Positions 44,526 to 56,096 of a stretch of 64,000 bases of DNA are shown here, one piece after another (within the stretch, counting starts at the first letter, position 1; each line of letters begins with the position of its first letter). Where the stretch lies: positions 620,001 to 684,000 of the forward strand of contig OZ024851.1 of assembly GCA_964017145.1 (NCBI GenBank), given 5' to 3'. The notes below the pieces were generated by a model that was given only the letters and a program-made list of their open reading frames with translations, searched no databases and had not been told where the DNA came from. The position numbers were made by a program, and so were the translations under genes. The DNA is from Agrocybe praecox. Its lineage: Eukaryota; Basidiomycota; Agaricomycetes; Agaricales; Agrocybaceae.

Positions 44526-45444
44526 CTAAGGAGTAGTGTTTTTCCCGCTCTGATATTGGTCACTGGCACCCTCCTCATGCCACATGCGATAAGGCGGGGG
44601 AAAGGTCAGCCCAGTATCTTCCATAACGAACGGAGTGATTTGATAAGGAAGAGTTTGAGTGCTGGCTTGTTCATCGGAGCCAATCAACAATCCTATACAA
44701 AGGTGGGTGCCTATATGAGCTTCATGTGGATCTGGTAAGTGGCTAAATTCTTACGCTTTTGGGCCCTCCGTCGCTTGATCCACAAATATGTAACACAACC
44801 GAGCATAATGGCTGTAAAACACACAACGCCAATAATAATTCCTATCACCTCATTTACACTCAAGCGCGATCCGGGATCACCTTCGGATCCTGTAGATGAG
44901 TGATGTCCATGTGACGTCATAGACAAGTTTCCTGAAGGCAAGGAAGATGCACCTTGCCCGACAGGAAAAGATGATCCTGAACCGACTTGAATCCAATCTA
45001 ATACGAAAGACCCGTTGTTTATCACAGTTATGACAAGCGTATGATTCACGGTTGGAGCTAGACCGGTTGCTTGAAAAAATGATATATTGTGTTGCACTGA
45101 GTCTCGGAGCAACTTCGCTTGAAATAACGTCTGCGTGCCGTTGTCAAGACTGTAAACGGACACAGGAGCGGGAATATGTGCACTCTGATCTTTTTCAGAG
45201 TTATGCACTGTCCCAAACACCGTGATATTCGTTCCTAAGCGTATTTAGAAAATGAACCAGCAATTCAATGGACTGATTCTGGCGAACTCGTACCGGTGAA
45301 TGTAAGAGTCGCAGTCCCGCCCGACATGTTACACTGTGATGATGTATGGTTGAACTGTGTCGACATTCCAATTTTTGACTTCCACACATTCTTGGGCGAG
45401 TATGTAATGAAGGGACTTTGATCGTCGAAGGTTGTAAGAGACAT
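44526..45444 (-). CDS. Array member M: single-pass membrane protein, PPxY tail (265 aa)
   Basis: Exons 45294-45444, 44755-45234 and 44526-44692, phase-1 introns, 798 nt in frame. It is a divergent clade 1 member: 'FDDQSPFITYSPKNVW', 'NITVFGTVHNSEKDQ', 'VSVYSLDNGTQT', 'GSFVLDWIQV'. The stalk is Gly/Ser/His-rich. The helix 'EVIGIIIGVVCFTAIMLGCVTYLWI' is followed by 'KRRRAQKR'. The last exon has 'YQITPFVMEDTG', 'FPPPYRMWHE', and ends 'QSGKNTTP', so the PPPY motif and the 'YQSGKN' end are conserved across distant members. The upstream ORF has lost its ATG (ACG). The neighbour upstream is the HET-domain gene. Confidence 0.8.
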
Positions 45445-45864
45445 CAAGGCGGGAATCTGGCCTACGGAGTACCAGACTTCGTATAGTAGGGAAAGAGCCG
45501 AAATGGGGAATAGAAATGTCGTTCACGTCAAGAGACTTCATTGACGACGAAGATATAGTGTATTTAGCATGGGAATCCCATACACAATTAACGTTGACGA
45601 GAACAGAGCCTCTGGATGCAACTGGGATACCGAGTTGTAGTCAGAGACCACTATCCTTCTCATTGCATCTAGTTGATCATGATGCAACCAAGAAAATATC
45701 CTATGATATGGTTCTGATTGGAAATTGTAGTCACATATGTTGTAACTGCTACCGGACCACCTGGTATATTGAACAGAGAAAGAAGACACGAGAGACCATA
45801 GAGAGAAAGAAAAAGGCAGGTCGAAGGTTTGGATCCGCATATAATTTCTAGGCGGAAGGCCGGA

Positions 45865-48177
45865 CTAAATTAGCTGCACAAGTTGTTGTACAACTTTCCC
45901 AGCTTTCCATGCATCTTGGTGGATGATAGCAACAGCCAATCGTTCGAATTGTCGTTCGCCTGTCCTCTCGACCATTAGTACATTCAAAGCTTTTCTCCAA
46001 TTAGTGGAATAGAGAGAAGAATCTGCGTAACACCCAACCGGAGAACCACGTGAGGAAATAGCCAAAAATTCGCGTTGGACCCTTCCTGAGATTTTGCTGG
46101 CTTCATTTTCTGCCATCATAACCGTCCCGATCCAATGGTCCTCTTCGTCAAATATGCACATGGTTATCAATTTACTGGTTGTGCCGCTCGTATCACCAGA
46201 ATGACGACTCGAAAGTACTGGGAAACCACACTCAAAGTGCTGCTGTCCAGTTATGTAGAAACTTCCAACAAAAGTTTCGAATTCCAGCGCGTGTGAGTGG
46301 GCAACATCCCATGAACCGGCTCCCTTCGCCGAGAACGGTCCCGTTGATGCTCGATCGCGAAAGTGTACAGCATTGTAGGTGACTAGCGGCAGCCGTGATT
46401 TTTTCTCCTCTCCTTCGAGTCCATGCACGGCAAACCACTCGTTCACGATAGGTGCCTCTGGATCTGAAATCCATTCGATTTTACATGCACCTTTCCAACC
46501 GAAGAATGACCAGCTAGGGTACACGATTTGATTTTGGAAGTTACGTCTACGGTGCAGAGGGCCCTTCGGCACCCATAGCAAAGCATCCTCAAATCCTGCT
46601 ACAGAAAGCCCTGCAACGTAGCCCATGCTTCCGGGAGCTCTCTGGAAGGCGTTAGTGATGCCAATGAATCCCGGCAGTGCATCTGCTGGGTCGCCAAAAT
46701 CGCGCTTCGTGTAAACCTCCACAATATCCTTATATCTCTCGAATATTCCAGTTGGTGATCCCTCGTGAATGAAGAGACTGACAGTTCGAAAGCTGTTCAG
46801 TCGTTCCATTGGGACCGATAGAGGAATTCCAGGATAAACCCATGTAATGTTACGTAACCGACCTTCTAGCTCAATATGAACGTCTTCTTGAAAGACCTTT
46901 CTATCGCATTGAAAATAGACTTGGTGGGGAGTGAAAATGATAGCAGTATTGGATAAAAGTTGTTCTTGATACGTCCACCCACGAGTGTTCCATTTCGTTG
47001 ATGCAATGGTATTCTTGAGTGTCGGAAAGGGGACCGCAAGATCAAGTCCTTGAACATTCGCAGTTACTTGGAATACGCAGCGTGAATGGGGTACAATCCC
47101 AGGAAGACCGGCCTCGGCATCTGATCCAGCAGCAGCAACGATGGTGAATTGAGCGAGCTCGTAGATCCAATTCATCTGTTGGAGTTGCGCGTCTCTTGCT
47201 TCCTTATCATCTTGGATGATACACAGGGCATCAACCCATAGATATCGCTCTCCCAACTGACTGGCCAGCCCGATGGCGTCTTTAATGGTCTTTGGGAGTT
47301 GTTCAAAATCTGGAAGACCGTCAGAAAGGATCCATCGATCGTAGTTTGATTGTAACAGCTTGAATTTTTGATCACCTCCCCATGTATAGCTGAGCGCAGC
47401 GTATGCGATATATGCGTCGCCTGGACCGGAGGTAAAGATTCTCCGCTGATGGATATCGATGAGGTTGACGAAGAAGGGTGACGGAGGCCTCCTCGTGGTT
47501 GGTGTTGAGTGGTCATGGTGTTCTGCACAGATATCTAACCACCGGCGAAGCAGTTCAAGGTCGACAGAGGATCCCACCTCGCGACCAAGATGATGAGGGG
47601 TGGTCCTGAGAAATTGTGCACTGGAGTCTAATAGCTGGATCATACCCCGGATTTTCGTCACGTCGGGTGTTGTCTGGATGTTTGTGCTGGACCCTTCAAG
47701 ACGGAGAGTAATGACGATGCGAAAAGCTTGATAGGGAATCAGAAGGAACTCCGATTCCAACATCTCTGTTGCTTCAGGGCGGATATAACATCGTATTTCT
47801 GTTTCGTTCGCTACTCCAAAAAGTTCCTTCACATTGATGTCGCCACACTCCCGAGATGGTATAGGCAGACATTGGAACTGATTTACTGCCGTGTGTATTG
47901 CATGACCAATTAGCCGACAAAATCCACAAGAAAACTTTCTGGAAAGAAGTTTTGTGAGAAGGTCGTGGGCCACCGGTTCTGGGTAATGATGAGGCTCGCG
48001 AGTGCAAGGTGTTGGCGCTGGATAATTAGGCTGAAAGTATGACTGCAAAGGGACAGCAGCACAATAGGCACAAATCGATGTTGAAGAGTCCCGGACAGTA
48101 TTCATTCCAATTCCTCTTCTCGAATCGGGTGTACGGTCGTGGCTTTGTAGAATGCTGGTCAATATAAGCCAGACCAT
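45865..48177 (-). CDS. HET-domain protein (heterokaryon incompatibility type, 770 aa)
   Basis: The HET domain is found in fungal proteins, some of which trigger cell death when genetically different hyphae fuse; most copies have no known role. It is one uninterrupted frame. A Cys-rich N-terminal segment ('CAYCAAV' near 37, 'FSCGFCRLIGHAI' near 82) precedes the HET domain at about residues 255-410, with the hallmark blocks 'YAALSYTWGG' (259-268), 'LPKTIKDAI' (294-302), 'YLWVDALCIIQDD' (312-324), 'IYELAQFTIVAAAGSDA' (338-354) and 'WNTRGWTYQEQLLS' (396-409). The C-terminal 350 residues are unassigned. Start could be the first Met (48177) or Met25 (48105); the second would place the Cys motif nearer the N-terminus. 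No NB-ARC, WD40 or membrane segment is attached. Confidence 0.9.
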   Translation of the reverse strand: MVWLILTSILQSHDRTPDSRRGIGMNTVRDSSTSICAYCAAVPLQSYFQPNYPAPTPCTREPHHYPEPVAHDLLTKLLSRKFSCGFCRLIGHAIHTAVNQFQCLPIPSRECGDINVKELFGVANETEIRCYIRPEATEMLESEFLLIPYQAFRIVITLRLEGSSTNIQTTPDVTKIRGMIQLLDSSAQFLRTTPHHLGREVGSSVDLELLRRWLDICAEHHDHSTPTTRRPPSPFFVNLIDIHQRRIFTSGPGDAYIAYAALSYTWGGDQKFKLLQSNYDRWILSDGLPDFEQLPKTIKDAIGLASQLGERYLWVDALCIIQDDKEARDAQLQQMNWIYELAQFTIVAAAGSDAEAGLPGIVPHSRCVFQVTANVQGLDLAVPFPTLKNTIASTKWNTRGWTYQEQLLSNTAIIFTPHQVYFQCDRKVFQEDVHIELEGRLRNITWVYPGIPLSVPMERLNSFRTVSLFIHEGSPTGIFERYKDIVEVYTKRDFGDPADALPGFIGITNAFQRAPGSMGYVAGLSVAGFEDALLWVPKGPLHRRRNFQNQIVYPSWSFFGWKGACKIEWISDPEAPIVNEWFAVHGLEGEEKKSRLPLVTYNAVHFRDRASTGPFSAKGAGSWDVAHSHALEFETFVGSFYITGQQHFECGFPVLSSRHSGDTSGTTSKLITMCIFDEEDHWIGTVMMAENEASKISGRVQREFLAISSRGSPVGCYADSSLYSTNWRKALNVLMVERTGERQFERLAVAIIHQDAWKAGKVVQQLVQLI

Positions 48178-48644
48178 ATTCTTGAACCCATGATGAGATG
48201 ACCGTGCCTATTATTGGCATTCTATCTTAATAATAGTCAGTGGAATCTTCTCCGGCGAGTTTATTGGTTTTCGTGGCTTACCTCCCAAGTTAGCGATATC
48301 CACAGCGCGCAGTATGCTGCAGTTGTTTAAATGCGCTCATCGAACGGACCCAAGGACGGAATGAACAAAATGAAAGACCCAAAACGACCCAGGAAATCAT
48401 TTTCTATCCAAAGAAAATAGTACGCCCCTCGAATAGATTTACTTTTTTATGAAACGATGTCAGCAGGCGTGCGTATTTGCTGCATTTCATTCATATACGT
48501 GTAGAAGAAAGCTCAAGAAAAGCGCGGAAACCATGAAGGAATAGAGAAAGAAAAGATGAAGCAATGGCGTGCGTGACTTTTTAAATCTCCCACAAGCCTT
48601 TTTCGAGCTTGGCCCCTTACCATACTATAAGGTTTCATGATAAC
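48178..48644. promoter_or_regulatory. Divergent promoter region
   Basis: 467 bp between the HET-domain gene and the sphingoid phosphatase gene, containing both promoters. No specific element could be assigned. Confidence 0.4.
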
Positions 48645-50758
48645 ATGGAACGGTCGAGGGCAGTTCAGTTCTCGCTCTCTACACCGTCCTCGGCTGCGTC
48701 TTCCAGATCTTCATCGCCAGCGCCAACGTTACCAAGAAAGTCTGTGCTGAACGGGAACGGGGCCGCTCACGATTTTAACGACATAAAGCGCGGTCTATTG
48801 TCAGACGATTTGGTGCCAGGACAGCGAGGCGAAGATGTGTACGAGTCGACTTTATCATGGTGGCGATCAGGTTTGCGTAGCAAGCTGGTTGCCACTGTGC
48901 GTTGGGAGTCGAGGGTAATCGCTGGGATGCAGGTCAGTTTGGTGCACCTCTTGAAAGGGCGAAGGAGTTAACTGTTCTGCAAATACAGGAAAAGATCCGA
49001 TCCCCCTGGCTGGACTCGTATTTTGTATACAGCTCAGTATTGGGCACTCATACATTCTTTATGGCTATTTTGCCAACAATGTTTTTCTTTGGATACCCTG
49101 AAATGGGTCGAGGGTGAATATTCTTTTTGCAATACCTTTCAACAATTCCTCTAACAATACTCCAGATTGGTGGCAGTCTTAGGACTAGGGATCTATGGTT
49201 CATCAGTGCTGAAAGATTTATTCTGCTCGCCTCGACCTTTCGCCCCACCGGTAACTCGTCTGAGTACGCTTCTTTCGCTTTATACTTGGGATTAATATTA
49301 ACTATGTTACAAAGCTATCGGTTCGCACCATCTGGAATATGGATTCCCCTCGACACACGCCACCAACAGTGTCTCAATCGCTCTCATCTTTTTCGCGCAA
49401 ATGCACACTCTAGTAACTAATAATACCATTTCAACGGAAGTCTTTACGATAATCAACGTCATTCTCTTCATTTACGCCTTTTCAGTCGTCTATGGACGGC
49501 TTTATACCGCCATGCACTCTTTCACCGACTGTATAGCAGGCATTATCTTAGGTGCTGGCACTTGGTGGGCGCATACAGACTGGGCCGGTATACCATACAT
49601 CCTACAACCTTCAAATCCCATCGCCAAACTATTGCCCCTATTCAGCATTGGAACAACACAGCCATCTGGATCGCTTCTCATCTACCTCGGGAAGGGGCTA
49701 GGTACAGGTACATGGATAGAACGTTGGATAGAGTATGGAGGCTGGGAAGTCCCACTTATACTCATTCCATTATGTCTTCTCGCGGTACATCATCATCCTC
49801 AGCCGGTGGATGATTGTCCATGCTTCGAAGATGCTATCGCTATTCTAAGCGTGGTGCTTGGTGCTTTCGTTTCACGCTGGGCAGCAAGTTATAGTCACCT
49901 GGGAACTGCATTCACTAACGTGGTCACACCTGGAAGCGGATGGGTACTTGAGATGGGCCAGTGGGTGCAAATTGAGAGAGGATGGAATGATGTGCTTATG
50001 TGGTGGACGATAGCTGCTGTGAAGATGACAACTGGTACGTTTCAATTTAATGTGTTACCCTGGTCAAATCTGAACTCTCTATTTCTTAAGGCATCCTAAC
50101 AATCTTCATCTGGCGACTACTTGCCAAATCCGCTCTACACATCATCCTTCCTCCGACTTTCCGTCTCCTCGCACGCGCATTCCAGCTCCCGCATCGTCGT
50201 TTCTATACCCCAGCCACAGAATACAAGAACGTTCCGTCCGAATTCCATTCTCCCGGCGAGGATGGCGTTTTCTCATTGCATCCCATACCTAGTGTTATCG
50301 ATCTCCCCAGCGCGGGAGGAGTCGGTATAGAAGTAGGTGGAATCGGAAGCGGAGTCGAAGGTGCCACATATGGTGATAGAGATATGAAAATACGCCCTGT
50401 CAACGGGAACGGGAACGGAAATGGATATGCTGAGAAGGGCTGGAACAACCACTCGAGTACAAATATACCCCCCACCAGCATGAATACTTCTAACTCGAGC
50501 AGCGACAGCGACAAAGAAAGGGCCGGCAAAGGTGGTCCGCGTGAGAACGTAAAGCACTACGACGCAGATGGTACATCTTTCTTTCTTCCTTGTTTTGCCA
50601 TGCCTGATATTGGAATTTTTCTTTCTTTTTTCCTTGCAGTTCTCACTAAAGTCATCGTTTACGCTGGGATTGCGATCCTTGCTACTGAATTGTTGCCGAT
50701 GGCTTTCGACACATTCGGATGGGGAGTACGGTCGCGACCACTGTTAATTCCTACCTAA
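48645..50758 (+). CDS. Sphingoid long-chain-base 1-phosphate phosphatase, PAP2 superfamily (609 aa)
   Basis: Related to yeast Lcb3, an ER membrane enzyme that dephosphorylates dihydrosphingosine 1-phosphate. Six exons: 48645-48932, 48989-49113, 49166-49263, 49315-50034, 50091-50570 and 50640-50758; 1830 nt in frame. All three PAP2 signatures are present: 'KDLFCSPRPFAPPVTRL', 'LEYGFPSTHATNSVSIAL' and 'YGRLYTAMHSFTDCIAG', the last with the catalytic His and the Asp. Before them is the conserved 'SPWLDSYFVYSSVLGTHTF'. Several hydrophobic helices follow. A long hydrophilic Gly/Asn/Ser-rich insert (about residues 470-570) precedes a final membrane segment ('VIVYAGIAILATELLPM') encoded by the last exon. 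The start is the ATG giving 'MERSRAVQF'. It is a housekeeping enzyme lying between the two halves of the array. Confidence 0.88.
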
Positions 50759-51012
50759 AAGAGGTGGTTTATTTAATCTAATGGATTTTTTTTCACGATC
50801 CTGAAATCGCAGGGATTATGATCGATTATTGTACTTATTCAAATTATTCAAGGCTCGGTGATTGTATATCCATGAGTGTAATATTATTGTTGTCTGACGT
50901 TCCTCAGATTTGTTAGCTGTGAAATAGTTGTTGAGTATTTTGATAGCGAACCAGGTGTATGGTACACCGGAATAGTCAGGAAAGAAAGAAAAGAAAAAAA
51001 CAACAACACAGT

Positions 51013-51103
51013 AGCCCACCGCGAGGGTCGAACTCGCAGCCTTCAGATGCCCAATGCCTTAGACGTAAGAGTATGACGCTCTATCCGATTGAGCTAGGCG
51101 GGC
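51013..51103 (-). tRNA. tRNA-Lys (anticodon CUU) with intron
   Basis: On the minus strand the acceptor stem GCCCGCC pairs with GGTGGGC (one G-T pair). The D arm has GCTC/GAGC, and the T arm GCGAG-TTCGACC-CTCGC is perfect. The anticodon loop reads CTCTTA-A once a 17-nt intron after position 37 is removed, giving anticodon CTT. The anticodon stem TCATA/TCTGA has one T-C mismatch, so decay is possible. Internal A and B box elements are recognisable. It separates the clade 1 side from the clade 2 side of the array. Confidence 0.8.
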
Positions 51104-51595
51104 AGGTATTTGCTTGTAGCACGTGGCATATATATAGACGTTACTTTGCTCAACGTTCATGCACATGGACGATTGATTTATCCAGAGAGAAATATCAGTT
51201 TCGTTCAAATGTTTCAATTTGTGGTATATCTCATCGAGAAATATCCCTTTTACTGCCCATTTTGTCCCACTTTAAGATACCACTACTGCCTGCACACTGC
51301 ACAGAAACTTGAATTGGAGTTGTACTTATTTGGCCAACCCCGAGTGTTAAGCATATGCATGCAGGAGTTGTAATTCGCGTTGACTTCTCTGTTACACTTA
51401 TTTGTGTCGTTGTAAATGACAAGGGACGTCAACAGCGTGTACGTCTCTGACTCCTCACATGTTTCGAGACCGGGCATGCGACAATCGGGATTCAAGATGC
51501 TTTTATATCTCACGTCGGGATTCTGCAAAATCGAGGGTTCATGAATAAATTCAACGTCGAGCACCCGACCGTCAAAATTCTATACGCAGAGTAGT
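51104..51595. other. Intergenic region between tRNA-Lys and array member P
   Basis: 492 bp holding the promoter of member P. No conserved upstream ORF of the clade 1 kind, and no other feature was recognised. Confidence 0.35.
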
Positions 51596-52657
51596 ATGTC
51601 GCTCACAATCGACGATAGCGACCCACGGGTATCGTACTGGCCCCAAGATCAATGGAAAACAGCAGAGAACCCCAACGAATTCAATTCAACAGTGAGTTTC
51701 ACCACTGTGGCAGACGCGACTGTCACCATAACTTTCTCGCGTACGTTCCTACGTCCTTGTAAAAATTTCTTGTTACCCAGCAATTTTTTCTAGAGGCTTT
51801 ATTTGTGCATGTTCTTGGTACCATAGGCTCTGCTGAACAAGGCCCTCCTCCTCGATCACTGTATTCAATTGATGGAGGAACACCTGTTGTGCACGTTGCT
51901 ACTCCCCAGACCAATGTGCAATACGGCCAAACTTTCTTTCAGTCTTCAATCTTAGCTCCTGGGACGCACACACTTGTTATAACGACCGTGGATGACGGCC
52001 CAGTGTATTATTTTGACTACCTTTTTATAATACCCGACCCTCTCCCATTCCCGGTATTGCCTTTAACGACCTCAATTATCCCAACCATCGACAGTAATAC
52101 CGTTGTTTTGGACACATCTTCTGTGGCTTCGAGTACCACCAGCTCACTTTCAACAAGTTACACTGCTATCTCGTCCTCCTCGTCATATTCCCGCATGTCG
52201 ATCCGTTCCTCCCGTGTATCCACCATAAGACCGTTACCGATGATGACTTCTCCTTCTCCAACGCAGGCGCAGGTTACAAACACAATCGTAACGAACAACC
52301 TTTCTCCTTCTCTTATTGCGGGCGTGGTAATCGGTGTCCTTGGACTTACCCTCGTATTTTTCATAATTCTCTGCCGCCTCAAAATGCAGTTGAATCGAAG
52401 AACCGTTATGAATACACATGGTTCATGTAAGAGCACATTTCTGCCTTCATCGCTGCATTTTTTTTGAACCTCTACTGCCTCCAGCATGGACTACTCACTT
52501 GCCGAATCAGGCGTCGTCTGTGGTCCCATTCATACCGACCACGGAAGCTCCTTTGAGCTATTTTGGCAAGCATGGCGATGGAAGGCAGCCGCAACCGCAG
52601 GCGAGATCCGAGAAAACGAAGGGAATCGGTCAATGCAACAGATCTTCCGGGTTGTAG
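51596..52657 (+). CDS. Array member P (clade 2): single-pass membrane protein without PPxY (316 aa)
   Basis: Exons 51596-51740, 51794-52426 and 52485-52657, phase-1 introns, 951 nt in frame. The ectodomain opens 'IDDSDPRVSYWPQDQW' and keeps 'VHVLGTIGSAEQG', 'RSLYSIDGGTPV', 'QTFFQSSILAPGTHTLVI' and 'YYFDYLFI'. The stalk is long and Ser/Thr-rich. The helix 'SLIAGVVIGVLGLTLVFFIIL' is followed by 'CRLKMQLNRR'. The last exon is the only clade 2 tail without PPxY; it has 'SSVVPFIPTTEAPLSYFG', which keeps the 'V-PF' spacing but reads APLSY. An additional exon after 52657 cannot be excluded. Confidence 0.75.
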
Positions 52658-53703
52658 TATGTCCTATTTTTATGGGCATTCAAGTAACTATATCCCAGTA
52701 TTTTTAAAATTTTCAAATCCACTTTCGCTAGATGAGCAAACTGGACAGAGCCAGGCGTCGCTATGCTGAGGTCACAGCGATTGGGGCTCAGACTCGTCAT
52801 TCTCCCTGCTGCATACACTGCAGATATACAAAGGCTGATTTCGACCTTCCAGGAACGTGTGATCTTAAGGGAATAGTGCCTTCCAAGCTATCGCAGGGCT
52901 GGGATAGAATCACTGCTATCTCGTGAACCTGAACTGAGCGCCCATGGGCAGCGATAGCCTTGGCGTTTCTCATCTCCCTCCCAGCTGTCTACTGCACGAT
53001 AAGCTTTCTTTCACAGGAGTGGTTTGATACTAGTTACCCTCCGCTGATCGATCTCCATGAATTGTCATAGCAGTCAGGACATCAGATTTTGATTACACAG
53101 ATAGGGGCAATGGTCTTCCAACTCTCCCGCTCCAGCAATTTGATGCCAGCGCCATATCATTCCCCGAAAGTAAACAGAATCATACAGCCGTCAGCGCGAG
53201 GGCGTGGCATTGCTCACACACCCCAGAAGTGCCTCTCCTATTTCTGTCCCATGTCTTTGGAAGGCGTTTTGGCAAACATTTGTGCGCACTTTTGAATTTT
53301 GCATTTTTCATTTGTAGCTAAACCGAATGAAATGTTTTTCCTGTCGGGATCAAGTTTAATACCAGGAGTACACTGCTTGACTGTAATCCGAGTACACAAA
53401 TAAAGCGCGTGAAGATGGGTCTGTGTTCATTAGGCCTGTCAGAGGTACCCATTCTTTGACTTCCAATTGGCTATAATGATACTTTTAGCCTCCACCAACA
53501 ACGTATTAGGAGGTGTTTTCGATTATCGTAGACAGATATCATATCGTCTTCCATTTGCTCTGTCGATGGATAGCCTCCTCAGTTTCTATTGACAGATGCA
53601 GCCCCTGGTCAGTATATCAAGTCAAGGGAATCCAGACCCTCCTCGTTTTCTCTTCTCTCCCACCGACTCTTTGCGTTCATGCTCCCGTCATTCTTCCCAT
53701 AGA
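52658..53703. other. Intergenic region between array members P and Q
   Basis: About 1 kb. Short plus-strand frames at 52732-52926 and 53089-53295 show no recognised features. I see nothing firm. Confidence 0.35.
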
Positions 53704-54859
53704 ATGAGCGTCGCTATCATCATTGACGACCGTGACACAGGGATAATCTACAGTACTGATCAGTGGGAACCCGAAGAAAGTTCTGGGGAGTCGGATGGCA
53801 CCAATACTGTCTGCAGCACAGCAGGGGCGACTGCGACGTACCAGTTTGATGGTATGTGGATCCTCTTTCTAGTACGCCATGAATTGTTCCGACGAGTAGT
53901 GCTCATATAGGGGCGACTTCTATCAGTGTATGGGGAACGCTGCAATCGACAAGTACCGCTCCCAGGTCCTCATATAGCATAGACAATGGTACTCACCTGA
54001 TTTTTAATCCGGGCCCACCACAACCTAGTGCTTGGTATCAGTACAAGTTCTTTGACTCCGGCCCAATATCGTCAGGAGCGCATACACTCGTCATCTCAAC
54101 GCTGGACCCTGGGTTTTTCTATTTGGACTTTATAATGATAACTACGGATAAATCACCCTCTCTTTCTCAAACCACTGTCGCTATTCCCCCAAAGAATTCT
54201 CCGCCTATACTTCCCAAGGCCCCGGCCTCTTCACAATCCTTAGCGGAAGCTTCTGCACGAGTTATAACCACTGTCCTTACGGATGTTGAATCCTCTCCAG
54301 GAACTTTGACCAATGGGGCTTCGAAGGCTGCTTGGTCAAGTATTTCCATACCCAGCTCGGCCGCTAGCACGGGCAAATTCTCTATATCTTTATCTTCGAT
54401 GCCTTCGGGAATGGTAACGGTGTTTTCGACTCCGACATCTTCTACGTCGGGTGTCAGCGCACCATCATCATCTGCGGATACAAATCCACCAGTCATTTCA
54501 CATCATACCTCAATCGGTGCAATTGTCGGCTCCGTGATAGGAGGTCTAATACTCTTTGCCTTTCTGCTGGGAGTAATATTTCTGGTTAAAAAGAAACGAC
54601 AAAATCCGATTGCTCTCGGCTCCGGTACGATTTCTCTCAGTTTCTTTCCGTCGAATTTTTTTTTTGACATGTTAGTGACACAGATTTACAACAACAAGCA
54701 GTCTCTCCATTCATGCTAGAGGAAGTGAGCGCAGGATCAGCGTCGCTCTCTTATGTACCGACCGAAGCTGATACGGAGCCGCCGAGGTACTACTCCCTTG
54801 TTTATTCGAGGCCTGTGCCAGATATATTTCTCCCAGAGAAAAGGCGCAATGCTCATTAG
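53704..54859 (+). CDS. Array member Q (clade 2): single-pass membrane protein, PPRY tail (345 aa)
   Basis: Exons 53704-53851, 53911-54624 and 54684-54859, phase-1 introns, 1038 nt in frame. The ectodomain has 'IDDRDTGIIYSTDQW', 'ATSISVWGTLQST', 'RSSYSIDNGTHL', 'SSGAHTLVISTLDPG' and 'FYLDFIMI'. The stalk of about 130 residues is Ser/Thr/Pro-rich, presumably O-glycosylated. The helix 'SIGAIVGSVIGGLILFAFLLGVIFLV' precedes 'KKKRQN'. The last exon reads 'DLQQQAVSPFMLEEV', then 'EPPRYYSLVYS'. It is clearly the sister of member R. Confidence 0.8.
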
Positions 54860-55510
54860 TGTCGCATTTTCTCGTAAGAGACACTGTACAGTAGTTCGAT
54901 ACCCAACACAGTTTATTTTACCACATCGTCACACATATTAGAGGTGCTAAGCACAATTCCTTTCTCTCTCGGAGATGACGACGATAAATTAGAAGCTAGT
55001 GACCCGAAACTATATGTTCCAAATATGTTCCAAATATAAGTAGAATCGGCGTCTCGGCACGATCGGGAAAGCCTCTGACAAACAGGGCACGCTATCAGCC
55101 ACTGTGCGGAAAAAATAAATATTTATCATTTCTCTCCAGACTCCTATGCACGATTCACACTTCCCCGAAATACGACGTCTCCTTTTACCCTCCCTACAGC
55201 CGCTATTTTCCACGCCTCAATTCCAACTTCTCAACCTCTGGGACGCCCCTCATAAAGACAAGAAACAACTTTCGGGTCCTGTTATCGGGATTCTCGTCGA
55301 CCCGAACGAGATGCGATTGTCCCTCGCCGATGATCGTCGACTAGTCCTCAGGCCTCAAGTCTCAAGTCTCATCGATTGCCTCAAGTCCTGGACAACAATG
55401 CCAGCCAGCCGCAAACCGGTTCCTTTCCAGCTCAGGTATTAGCAACGAACGGCAGGCCGGTTAAACTGGGCTTTTAATGTTTTCCCAAAACTCCGCCCTT
55501 CAGCAGCACT
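54860..55510. other. Intergenic region with a reverse transcriptase remnant
   Basis: The gap between member Q and the MITE. It contains the frame described at 55146-55442; I see nothing else in it. Confidence 0.35.
55146..55442 (+). mobile_element. Remnant of a retroelement reverse transcriptase
   Basis: A 98-codon frame. The core 'WDAPHKDKKQLSGP' followed by 'DPNEMRLSLADDR' resembles a stretch of the reverse transcriptase of DIRS-like or related basidiomycete elements, where a 'PHE-KKQ-FG' segment is followed by 'G-EVDPNAM'. The catalytic region is not present and no element ends were found. Assignment to a superfamily is tentative. Confidence 0.45.
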
Positions 55511-56096
55511 CTATGGTGCACAAAACCTAGTCACCACTACTTTTGAACAACGAGATTGGTGCCACCAGATTACCTCCTTTTTCTTATCCCTCTGGTAAAA
55601 GTGGTCCTTTTCACTAGCTAAACAAAACCACCAGACCGATTTTTAATATCTTCAAAACTGGTGGAGATAAAAATATTCATGACCCCCAATTTGGCCGCCT
55701 TATGTAAGATTTGCTATATATAAGGTATGTACATATATAGATGCAGTAACGTGACCATATTTTAATCAAACTGCCTTGCGAGCGACTCAGGAACTTGTCG
55801 GTGTGAGGTGTATTTCCTCGAGCTGAACTGTTTGACCGGGGAATTTGCAGCTGAGCGCTGCTTCGACTTGCTTTTATACTGCATTGCAGGAGAAAAAAGA
55901 TAGTAAATTCACCGATTTTTTTTTGTTGTTCATTACTAGTAAATTACTACTTTGTGATTTGGTTCCCTTCCAACTTCAACCACATGTATTTTAGGGCCTC
56001 GTTGGGCCTAGATCAGAGGTATATATTTCAAAAAAATTCCGCGGCCAAATTGGCCGTTGTTCAAAAGTAGTGGTGACTAGGTTTTGTGCACCATAG
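55511..56096. mobile_element. MITE-like element with about 42-bp terminal inverted repeats
   Basis: The left end CTATGGTGCACAAAACCTAG (from 55511) is the exact reverse complement of the right end (to 56096), and the match extends inward to about 42 bp. There is no coding capacity in the roughly 500 bp between. If the TA inside each end is counted as the target duplication, the element would be 55514-56093 and Tc1/mariner-like. The superfamily is inferred from this only. Confidence 0.8.
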
